Source: Lachnospiraceae bacterium (GTDB lineage: Bacteria; Bacillota; Clostridia; Lachnospirales; Lachnospiraceae). Taken from it: 64,000 nt of DNA. The stretch covers positions 1 through 64,000 of the forward strand of contig JAGBKB010000083.1 of assembly GCA_017934175.1 (NCBI GenBank). The letters run 5' to 3'. This document shows, in pieces, positions 56,479-63,041 of the stretch (positions within the stretch are counted from its first letter, which is position 1; each line of letters starts with the position of its first letter). The translations under genes and the position numbers were made by a program. The notes under the pieces were generated by a model, which made no database searches, had not been told where the DNA came from, and was given only the letters and a program-made list of their open reading frames with translations.

Positions 56479-57714
56479 TTAGTCGTCTATTTCATTGTAA
56501 TCTTTATAATATTCTTGTTCAGAAAAATTTAAATTTTTTTTATTATTATTAAAATGTATTTTTTTATGGCAACTCTTACATAGTACTTTTATATTGCCAA
56601 GTTCTGTGCTGCCACCATCAGTATGTCTAATTATGTGATGATACTCTGCTTCTTTATAGTTCTTGATATTTTTATTACAATTTTCGCATTTTCCATTTGA
56701 TCTTGCATAAGCATTTTTTTTATCATTTATAGATATTTGCCTATTAGGGTCTTTTAATTTAAAATAGTTTGATTTAAAAAAATATTTCTTTAATATTTCA
56801 AATCTTAATTTAACTATTTTTTCAGTAAAGCCACCTCTAATATTTTCAAAAAATCTTTGATAGTCAATATTTGAATGCCTAAAATCTTCTTTCCTTACTT
56901 TGTTGTAAAACTCTTTAATGAATTTGTTTATATTATTTTCTTGATTTGTGAGAACATAATTTGACATAATATCACTTATTAAACTATAAACAGCGAGTAT
57001 CCAAGCTTGTGAATCTAATGGCGAACCATCTGGGAAACACCTATATAAATAACTTAATACAGATTTTGTTTTCTTAAATATTTCATTTTTATAATCTAAA
57101 TCTTTATTCTCCGATAGAAAATTATAAATATTCTTATTGTTATAATCTTTATTTCCATACTTCTCAATAAAAAACATTCTCGCAATTATGATAAAATTTT
57201 GGTATCGCTTTGTTTTCATATCAATAGAGTCTTTGAAAAACTTATGTTCAGCCATTTTTCTAATAGATATAATTATTTCACCAGGAAGAGCATTTATTTT
57301 TTCGCCATCTGTCAATCTTTGGCCTCGTTGTAATTTAGAAAAAATCATTCTTACTCTTTCATCATCATAATTTTCTAAAATATGTGTATTTAAATCATAT
57401 TCTAAAAAGTCATCTTGTAATTTTACACCCAATTCAGAAAACTTTTTATTTGCTAATTCTTTACCTGAGAATTTTTCATTAAGTTTAAACTTATCATTAT
57501 AAAACTCTTTAATACAAAAAAGTCTTTGTTGCCCATCAACAACATAAAACTTGTCCTCTACAGCATTTAAAAAGAATAAAGGCATTGGTTCTCCTCTAAG
57601 TATTGTATCTATTAAACATTGCTGGTCTTCCTTACTCCATACACCTTCAGGTCTTTGATATGTTTTATCAGCTGGATATGATTTAATATTTTTGACATAT
57701 TCCCTTATTTTCAT
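56479..57714 (-). CDS. DUF262 (DGQQR) protein with C-terminal HNH nuclease
   Basis: 411 aa from the ATG at 57714, which fits the DUF262 start (MKIREYVKNIKSYP). The upstream part of the open frame to 57897 overlaps the small Cys-rich gene and is not used. The nucleotide-binding motif VVDGQQRL is at residues 59-65. A helical middle follows. The last 70 residues are a classical HNH: CENC (343-346), HH (359-360) and CKSCH (379-383). DUF262 plus nuclease is the plan of GmrSD/SspE/BrxU-type restriction factors, so anti-phage DNA restriction is likely but not shown. Confidence 0.85.
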   Translation of the reverse strand: MKIREYVKNIKSYPADKTYQRPEGVWSKEDQQCLIDTILRGEPMPLFFLNAVEDKFYVVDGQQRLFCIKEFYNDKFKLNEKFSGKELANKKFSELGVKLQDDFLEYDLNTHILENYDDERVRMIFSKLQRGQRLTDGEKINALPGEIIISIRKMAEHKFFKDSIDMKTKRYQNFIIIARMFFIEKYGNKDYNNKNIYNFLSENKDLDYKNEIFKKTKSVLSYLYRCFPDGSPLDSQAWILAVYSLISDIMSNYVLTNQENNINKFIKEFYNKVRKEDFRHSNIDYQRFFENIRGGFTEKIVKLRFEILKKYFFKSNYFKLKDPNRQISINDKKNAYARSNGKCENCNKNIKNYKEAEYHHIIRHTDGGSTELGNIKVLCKSCHKKIHFNNNKKNLNFSEQEYYKDYNEIDD

Positions 57715-57727
57715 AGTATCATTTTTC

Positions 57728-57916
57728 TTAGTATTTTGCCATCCAATTAGAACAACTACTAATGTCTGTACTTCGCTTTCCACATTTAGAAATTGGATGT
57801 TGACAATCACCATAGTCATCATAAATATAAACCATATCACCTGATAATTTAGTATTGCCACTCCAATACTTGCATGTTGTACAGTAGTTTTTGTCACTTT
57901 TTTTTCTTTGTTTCAT
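57728..57916 (-). CDS. Small Cys-rich protein, 62 aa
   Basis: AGGAG lies about 8 nt before the ATG at 57916. Five to six Cys occur in CTTCKYW, GDCQHPISKC and SSCSNW, a CxxC...C...C...CxxW pattern compatible with zinc binding and similar to the small protein at 976-1125 in the phage-like element. It is the first gene behind the structured leader, 13 bp before the DUF262-HNH gene. It may be a partner or regulator of that nuclease; no family name is recognised. Confidence 0.65.
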   Translation of the reverse strand: MKQRKKSDKNYCTTCKYWSGNTKLSGDMVYIYDDYGDCQHPISKCGKRSTDISSCSNWMAKY

Positions 57917-57942
57917 AATGTTTTCTCCTATTTTTTTATAAA

Positions 57943-58105
57943 TTAAAAAGTCGCAGCCCGAGAGCTACGACCAAAAATAGTGAGCTCCCTTGCTGCGAGA
58001 CAAGAATTCATACCCCAATGTATAAATAAAAGCTCACATTTTTACCAAATGTGAAACATTGGGGAATCAAAATATCTCCAATAAAAAATATGAATTCTTT
58101 CTCGC
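57943..58105 (-). ncRNA. Structured leader RNA with terminator (candidate attenuator)
   Basis: The RNA would start near 58105. A long outer stem pairs 58089-58106 with 57994-58012 (9 + 7 bp with a small internal loop). Inside, 58056-58064 pairs with 58013-58021 (9 bp). An intrinsic terminator (57964-57971 with 57950-57957, then TTTTT) precedes the Cys-rich gene. Alternative pairings: 57960-57966 with 57983-57989 breaks the terminator, and 57980-57986 with 58031-58037 blocks that. This is the logic of an attenuator. It fits no riboswitch class I can recall. Confidence 0.7.
58008..58070 (-). CDS. Possible 20-codon leader peptide
   Basis: TTG at 58070 follows GGAG (58076-58079) at a 5-nt spacing and opens a frame of 20 codons (encoding IPQCFTFGKNVSFYLYIGV after the start) that ends at TGA within the outer stem. 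Translation would unfold the inner stem and cover 58031-58037, the segment that decides between the two alternative structures. TTG initiation and the very short length make it tentative. Confidence 0.4.
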   Translation of the reverse strand: MIPQCFTFGKNVSFYLYIGV

Positions 58106-58111
58106 ACAATT

Positions 58112-58120
58112 ATTATAACA
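58112..58120 (-). promoter_or_regulatory. Extended -10 promoter of the leader
   Basis: On the minus strand TGTTATAAT forms a TGN-TATAAT extended -10 element. The predicted start, about 7 nt downstream, coincides with the first bases of the outer stem of the leader RNA. The -35 region is weak (TTTTCA). Confidence 0.65.
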
Positions 58121-58237
58121 TATTTTATATAAAATGAAAAGAAAAATTTTGATTAAATTCTAATTGAATTTCATTCTATTCCTTTAAATATAAATATTTA
58201 TACCATATTTTTTATTGTGTTAACTTAACTATTTAAT

Positions 58238-58269
58238 CAAAAAAAATGAGACTTTTAATAAAGTCTCAT
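58238..58269 (-). terminator. Terminator of the toxin-like gene
   Basis: 9-bp stem ATGAGACTT / AAGTCTCAT (58246-58254, 58261-58269) followed on the minus strand by a T8-type run. It separates the toxin transcript from the leader promoter downstream. The rest of 58118-58349 is AT-rich with no other signal. Confidence 0.8.
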
Positions 58270-58349
58270 CACATATGTTGATATTTTTTTAACTATATCT
58301 TTAATTATACTGATATAGCATTGCTATTGAATATAATAACAGTTTATTA

Positions 58350-58378
58350 TTGACAGAAACAATATTCTTTGCTACAAT
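58350..58378 (+). promoter_or_regulatory. Promoter of a short convergent RNA
   Basis: TTGACA (58350-58355), 17 bp, TACAAT (58373-58378) on the plus strand. There is no plus-strand gene downstream, only a hairpin and T run about 45-60 bp away. Confidence 0.75.
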
Positions 58379-58384
58379 AAAACT

Positions 58385-58440
58385 ATAAAGAAATGGGTTT
58401 TGTGCCTTGTTAAGTCAAGGGTTGCTCGTTTCTTTTTTTT
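58385..58440 (+). ncRNA. Candidate small RNA antisense to the toxin 3' end
   Basis: A start near 58385 and a strong terminator-like hairpin define an RNA of about 55 nt. The hairpin has GAAATGGG pairing with CTCGTTTC, an inner CCTTG/CAAGG, and then eight T residues. Its 3' half (58410-58438) is complementary to the end of the coding region at 58410-58928. It may be an antisense regulator of that toxin-like gene. Existence is predicted from signals only. Confidence 0.5.
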
Positions 58441-58928
58441 ATGTCTATAATATCATAAAGATATCTTTTACCATTTTCATCATGCCTGATAATAAGCGAA
58501 GCATTAAATATATTATATCTTACAAGTTGATTTCCATCATACACTGGAAGAGCAAACCTTGAATCATATTTATACCAACCAAATTTGGCATCTTTTTTAT
58601 GCTTTTCTTTATCATTTGCACGAGTCTTTTTGTTAGTTGCAATCTCTATCATCTCTTTAAGACCTTGTGTTGCATTAGCCTTAGCCTTTGCAACAGTTCC
58701 TTTAAGTTTATATGTATAATTAGAACCAGTGTACTCATCAGGGAGGTCAGAACCTATATAAATTACTTCTTTTGATTCAGCAGTTTCATAAAACTTACCA
58801 ACATAAGTTTTTAAGTAATCTTTTACATCCTTCCAATTTACAGACCTTTTACCCTTAAATCTAATATCATTAATAAATACTATAAACTTACCATCAATGT
58901 CTTTAATCTTTTCTATTAATTGTTTCAT
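58410..58928 (-). CDS. Putative BECR-fold (phage-barnase-like) RNase toxin
   Basis: 172 aa. Recognisable segment: EVIYIGSDLPDEYTGS, LKGTVAKAKANATQGL, then DAKFGWYKYDSRFALPVYDG, ASLIIRHDENGKRYLYDI and DIKK. I associate this with the phage-barnase/EndoU/ColicinE5/RelE-like nuclease families (PBECR) found in mobile elements, mostly as C-terminal toxin domains. His in RHDENG and the Lys/Tyr/Asp cluster are candidate active-site residues. GAGGT precedes the ATG. No protein antitoxin is adjacent; a convergent RNA promoter lies at its 3' end. Confidence 0.6.
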   Translation of the reverse strand: MKQLIEKIKDIDGKFIVFINDIRFKGKRSVNWKDVKDYLKTYVGKFYETAESKEVIYIGSDLPDEYTGSNYTYKLKGTVAKAKANATQGLKEMIEIATNKKTRANDKEKHKKDAKFGWYKYDSRFALPVYDGNQLVRYNIFNASLIIRHDENGKRYLYDIIDIKKRNEQPLT

Positions 58929-59112
58929 GTTTACCTCACATACTTAAAAAACAATATTATTATTATATCATTTAATTACATTTTTTTCTATTAAAATTAT
59001 AAGTTTTTACACCCATATTTTAAACAATTCACACTCTTTTTTGTTTATTTTTATTTTACTATATCTCAATAATATTAATATCCTTTTTATGATAGCATAA
59101 AGTTCTACTACA

Positions 59113-59145
59113 ATGAACTTATAAAAAAATAAGGGTGAGGCCCCT
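59113..59145. repeat. 33-bp direct repeat, copy 2
   Basis: Matches 54328-54360 at 32 of 33 bases. It includes the terminator hairpin used by the lipoprotein gene at 59174 (minus strand: CCCTTATT followed by T run). The gap 58929-59112 upstream holds only AT-rich sequence and a likely toxin promoter (TATAAT on the minus strand). Confidence 0.9.
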
Positions 59146-59173
59146 ATTTTTTTATCTATTTTTATCTTTTTCT

Positions 59174-60274
59174 TTAATCCATATTATTATAAAACTCATT
59201 ATCTATTCTTTGATTATCAAAATTGTATAGTGCGGTAATATATCCTTTTAAATTAGTAGTTATGGAGTTTGCATATATATAATCTTTATACTCATATACC
59301 AAGTAGCCACCACTTAGTGCTCTAACTGCAATTTTGTCAAAGTCATATGATGTTAAGTTTTCTTGTGCGATTGCATCAAGAAGTCTCTGCTGTTCATTTG
59401 CTCTTGCTACTCTTGCATATTTTAAAAATTGCAAAGGTCTAATTTCTACAAAAGTCTCAAGTGTCTTACCATAATAATCAAGTACCCTATGTACATCACT
59501 ATTAAGTCCATCAGTTTCAGCGATAAAATAATAACTATCTTCTCCTTTATCATCTTTATATAAAAGCGAATCAGTTGCTATATATGTACATTTTACAACC
59601 TTTGTAAGTGGGCAATAAATAGTACTGTTAGTGGCTGGTACAATTAAATCAATAGTGTCACCAAATTTTAATCTATCATATACTTTTGACTCTATAACTA
59701 CCGGTTTATATATTTCACAATCAACTTGCGAATACATACTATCTACTTCTGACATGGTAGCCGTAGACATATCTAATCTTATACTCATAAGTGGCATTCC
59801 ATTAAGTTTACCATCATTATATTTTTTAATTATGTTACCACTCATAGCATTTTGAAGTTTATAATACTCATCATACTCTTTCTGTCTTTCGGCTTCTTTA
59901 GTCTCTCTTGATGCAGTTTCATCTTCAGTGAACATAGCAAGTCTCTCTCTAAGCAATTTATAATTGGCATTTCTGTATCGAAGTTCACTATAAAATGCAT
60001 CTTTTTCTTTTTTTGTAGCCCTCTTTGCTTCTGCATCCGTTGAAATATTGCTATAAAAGAAATCAGTTAATTCATTGCCGTATAGTGCTTGTGCATTTCG
60101 AAGTTCTTTATACTTATACGGAATTAAATCAGCAATAGAATATAATCTCTTATTGTAATCAGGGATTATGTTGTCTATTATTTTTTGTGAAGGTGCACAA
60201 GAAAAAAGTATTGAACTTATAATAACAAGTGCAACTATTATGTTATTTAATTTTCTATATTTTGAAATATTCAT
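59174..60274 (-). CDS. Lipoprotein of unknown function, 366 aa
   Basis: ATG at 60274 with AGGAG 8 nt upstream; the frame also opens at 60295. The lipobox is SSILFSC. The mature protein has a coiled-coil-like charged segment (about 90-150, many Glu, Lys, Arg) and a strand-rich part with VYDRLKFGDTIDLIVP, then a helical end. The layout (long helix, then a beta-barrel-like domain with 'GDxVxLxV' sequence) recalls SAF or membrane-fusion-like secreted proteins, but no family is certain. Next to the island's right repeat. Confidence 0.6.
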   Translation of the reverse strand: MNISKYRKLNNIIVALVIISSILFSCAPSQKIIDNIIPDYNKRLYSIADLIPYKYKELRNAQALYGNELTDFFYSNISTDAEAKRATKKEKDAFYSELRYRNANYKLLRERLAMFTEDETASRETKEAERQKEYDEYYKLQNAMSGNIIKKYNDGKLNGMPLMSIRLDMSTATMSEVDSMYSQVDCEIYKPVVIESKVYDRLKFGDTIDLIVPATNSTIYCPLTKVVKCTYIATDSLLYKDDKGEDSYYFIAETDGLNSDVHRVLDYYGKTLETFVEIRPLQFLKYARVARANEQQRLLDAIAQENLTSYDFDKIAVRALSGGYLVYEYKDYIYANSITTNLKGYITALYNFDNQRIDNEFYNNMD

Positions 60275-60303
60275 TATTACAACTCCTAATGTCAATATAA
60301 GTT

Positions 60304-61317
60304 TTAAAAATCAACATCTATCTTAAATACTTTATTGGATAAATATTTTAAATCATTATTTTCAAAATCATAAAACTTAATTTTGTAGCAACATAACTTA
60401 TGATATCTACTCTTGTAAGAACTTACATTGTCATCATATAATGATTCATCCATATATTTTTTATCACAAATAATTGGATGTCCTATATATGATAACTGTG
60501 CTCTTATCTGATGCGACTTGCCTGTTATAAGTTTTATATCTAAAATAGTAGAATCAGCATTTCTTTTTATCACTCTATATTTAAGTTCTACAATACTAAA
60601 ACCTTTAATGGGTTCACTGTCTTTTTCATCCTCATTTAAGTCCTTTATAATAGCAATATTTTTCTTTTCATCTTTTCTATATAAATTAGTTAGAGTGTCT
60701 TCATCTTTTTTCACTATACCATTTACAATGGTTTTATAATACTTATCTATATTACCATCACTAATCATTTTAGATATTTCACGAGCAAATACATATGATT
60801 TAGCAAAAATAATAAGACCTTCAGTATTTCTATCAAGTCGATTTACTACTCCAGGTTTATAATTATAATTTGATTTATTCTTACCACCTTTGTCACTTAA
60901 TTCTAAATACCAATTCAGTAATGTATTTACAGAGAAGTTACTATTTTTATCATTTTCTGATAATAGTCCAAGCCACTTATTAAATATGATTAAATTATCA
61001 TCTTCATAAACTATATTTTTAACTATTTTTTCTTTATCAAATTTTATATTAGCATCTTTGAAAATCTTTCTATTATTATCGCTAAAACTTGATTTGTCAC
61101 GAAAAAACTTTTCAAATGTCTCATCACCTAAATATATGTTTATAACATCTTTTGTTTTTAGTATTTCATTACCGTTTGCTACATTGTTATTTATTTCAAA
61201 ATATTTCTTTCGAAGTAATTTTTGTAGCAAACTACTTGGCATTTCCTTAAAAATATTTTTTAAATATTTATGTAGTTTGATTCCATCTTCGGTTTTTTCT
61301 ATTGTGATACTTTTCAT
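60304..61317 (-). CDS. RluA-family 23S rRNA pseudouridine synthase
   Basis: N-terminal S4 RNA-binding domain (about 1-70) and catalytic domain with GVVNRLDRNTEGLIIFAK, where the Asp of RLD is the nucleophile. YKTIVNGIV and LITGKSHQIRAQL are further motifs. 337 aa, longer than RluD because of charged loops. The start overlaps the next upstream stop by 1 bp or abuts it. The target uridine cannot be told. Confidence 0.9.
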   Translation of the reverse strand: MKSITIEKTEDGIKLHKYLKNIFKEMPSSLLQKLLRKKYFEINNNVANGNEILKTKDVINIYLGDETFEKFFRDKSSFSDNNRKIFKDANIKFDKEKIVKNIVYEDDNLIIFNKWLGLLSENDKNSNFSVNTLLNWYLELSDKGGKNKSNYNYKPGVVNRLDRNTEGLIIFAKSYVFAREISKMISDGNIDKYYKTIVNGIVKKDEDTLTNLYRKDEKKNIAIIKDLNEDEKDSEPIKGFSIVELKYRVIKRNADSTILDIKLITGKSHQIRAQLSYIGHPIICDKKYMDESLYDDNVSSYKSRYHKLCCYKIKFYDFENNDLKYLSNKVFKIDVDF

Positions 61318-61917
61318 CTAACCCCATGCAGGTTTACTAAATGTATTATCTTGATTATTAGCCCTTGCAAGACTATTTTGGAACTCATTTCTTATATTCA
61401 CTACTTCATTTAGTTTATTGCTAAGTACCTGTAATTGATTATTCATAATCTGTGAAATTTCATTTCCCATATTTTGTATAAGGTTAATAATGAATACTAA
61501 TGAATCATCATACTCTTTTAGAGAGCGCTCATGCATCTGATTCGCCGAAGCATCAGCATTTGCCATCATTTCGTTGGCTCTTCTCATAGCATCTTCCATA
61601 ATTTCTCTTGAACGCTGCTCTGCAAGTTTTATCTGTTCACTCTCATTAAGCATTTTTTCTTTCATGTCATTCGCTTCATTCATAATTCTCTCGGCATTAT
61701 GCCTTGCTTGTTCAAGTTCTCTATTCTTTGATTGTTCAAGTTCACGAGTCTTTTCATTATATTTTTTTATCTCGTCAGGAATTGATGTCTTTAACTCACC
61801 TATAAGTTGGCGAAGTTTATCCTTTTGTAGCATTACCTTTCCTCTTGCATCTGGTCTTACATTTTCAATCATTTGCTCAATATTATCAATAATTGTTTCT
61901 AAATTACTTATAGCCAT
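61318..61917 (-). CDS. Coiled-coil protein (DivIVA/ATPase-stalk-like)
   Basis: 199 aa, almost entirely helical, with a long coiled coil (about 40-135) full of Glu, Lys, Arg and Ala (for example ELEQARHNAERIMNEAND), then a second helix (about 140-185). Many Clostridia carry such a gene between rluA-type genes and coaD, often labelled as a V-ATPase subunit-like or DivIVA-like protein. Its real role is not known. Coupled to the pseudouridine synthase gene. Confidence 0.7.
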   Translation of the reverse strand: MAISNLETIIDNIEQMIENVRPDARGKVMLQKDKLRQLIGELKTSIPDEIKKYNEKTRELEQSKNRELEQARHNAERIMNEANDMKEKMLNESEQIKLAEQRSREIMEDAMRRANEMMANADASANQMHERSLKEYDDSLVFIINLIQNMGNEISQIMNNQLQVLSNKLNEVVNIRNEFQNSLARANNQDNTFSKPAWG

Positions 61918-61944
61918 TTTTTCTCCTTCACAGTATTTTTTATA

Positions 61945-62424
61945 TTATTTATTTAATATCTTTTTTAGTTTATCCGATACAAATGGTGTAACAAACTTGC
62001 TTATGTCACCATTTTCCTTTGCAACTTGTTTTACTATGCTTGATGACAAATATGAGTATTGTATATTGGTTAGTAAAAAGATTGTATCAACTTTATCATA
62101 TATTTGTCTATTTGTTTGAGCCAGTTGCAATTCATATTCAAAATCAGTTACTGCTCGAAGGCCTCTTATAATTATATTTGCGCCTTTACTTTTTGCATAA
62201 TCTACAAGCAACCCATCAAAACTTTCTACTTCTACATTGTCATAAGTTTTAATGGCATCCTTTATCATTTCGCATCTTTCTTCTACTTTAAACAATGATT
62301 TTTTTTCTGGATTATTTAGAACAGCAACTATGAGCCTGTCAGATATTTTTGATGCTCTATCAATAATATCTATATGCCCATATGTTATCGGGTCAAATGA
62401 ACCTGGATAAATAGAAATCTTCAC
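61945..62424 (-). CDS. coaD: Phosphopantetheine adenylyltransferase
   Basis: Penultimate CoA biosynthesis step. YPGSFDPITYGHIDII has the T/HxGH nucleotidyl-transfer motif, NIIIRGLRAVTDFEYE and YSYLSSSIVKQVAKENGD are family hallmarks. 159 aa. It lies 13 bp after rsmD, the common rsmD-coaD order. Confidence 0.97.
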   Translation of the reverse strand: MKISIYPGSFDPITYGHIDIIDRASKISDRLIVAVLNNPEKKSLFKVEERCEMIKDAIKTYDNVEVESFDGLLVDYAKSKGANIIIRGLRAVTDFEYELQLAQTNRQIYDKVDTIFLLTNIQYSYLSSSIVKQVAKENGDISKFVTPFVSDKLKKILNK

Positions 62425-62437
62425 AAACTACCTCATA

Positions 62438-62998
62438 CTAATCGCTAATCTTTTTAAAAAATATATGCTTATTGCTTTTATACTTTTTAATCTTTGTTAT
62501 TTTAAAACCTAAATCTTCTATGCCTATAGCATCATCTTTTAAAGCAACTTCCAATATAATAATAGTATCTTTGTTTATTATGTTACTTTTTGCTATTCTC
62601 TCAAATACAGGTCTATACAAATCTTTATCATAGGGAGGGTCCATAAAAACTATGCCATAGGTTTCATTTTTTCTTGACAAATTTTCTAATGCTAAACTTG
62701 CATCAGATTTTATCACATTTGCCTTATCTGTAAGTCCAGTATGTTCAAGATTTTCTTTTATAACTTTAATTGCTCTATCATTATTATCTATAAAAGTTGC
62801 CATATTTGCGCCTCGACTAAGTGCCTCTATCCCTATAGCACCAGACCCAGCAAACAAATCAAGAAAATTAACACCCTGTATATCAAATTGAATCATATTG
62901 AAAAGTGTTTCTTTTATTTTATCCGTTGTAGGTCTTATAGATAAATCATCCAAAGTTTTAAGCAATAAATGCCTTTTTTCGCCTGCTATAACTCTCAT
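62438..62998 (-). CDS. rsmD: 16S rRNA m2G966 methyltransferase
   Basis: 186 aa. MRVIAGEKRHLLL start, RPTTDKIKETLFNMI, DLFAGSGAIGIEALSRGA (SAM motif I) and VFMDPPYDK (DPPY catalytic motif). Follows recG by 43 bp, the usual Clostridia order recG-rsmD-coaD. Confidence 0.96.
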   Translation of the reverse strand: MRVIAGEKRHLLLKTLDDLSIRPTTDKIKETLFNMIQFDIQGVNFLDLFAGSGAIGIEALSRGANMATFIDNNDRAIKVIKENLEHTGLTDKANVIKSDASLALENLSRKNETYGIVFMDPPYDKDLYRPVFERIAKSNIINKDTIIILEVALKDDAIGIEDLGFKITKIKKYKSNKHIFFKKISD

Positions 62999-63041
62999 AA
63001 ATAATATTATATTAAATCAATCTCTTATAGTCAAGATGCCT

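Larger units (their letters stand above)
54328..59145. mobile_element. 4.8 kb cargo island flanked by 33-bp direct repeats
   Basis: Both ends are a 33-bp repeat. Without the insert, the yitT-like gene (rightward) and the lipoprotein gene at 59174 (leftward) would face each other across one shared bidirectional terminator, the normal layout. The insert carries only accessory genes, all on the minus strand: a decayed surface protein, a wall-binding membrane protein, a DUF262-HNH operon with a structured leader and a toxin-like RNase. No recombinase is inside, so it was probably mobilised in trans. Confidence 0.7.

Noticed and set aside
57715..57897. N-terminal extension of the DUF262-HNH gene
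   Set aside because: The extra 61 residues overlap the Cys-rich gene in another frame, and family members start at the residues encoded from 57714.
57943..58105. Leader RNA as a known riboswitch or a type III antitoxin RNA repeat
   Set aside because: No conserved core of a riboswitch class I know was recognised, and there are no tandem repeats as in ToxI-type RNAs.
54328..59145. Island as an insertion sequence or transposon
   Set aside because: The ends are direct repeats of 33 bp, not short target duplications with inverted termini, and no transposase gene is inside.
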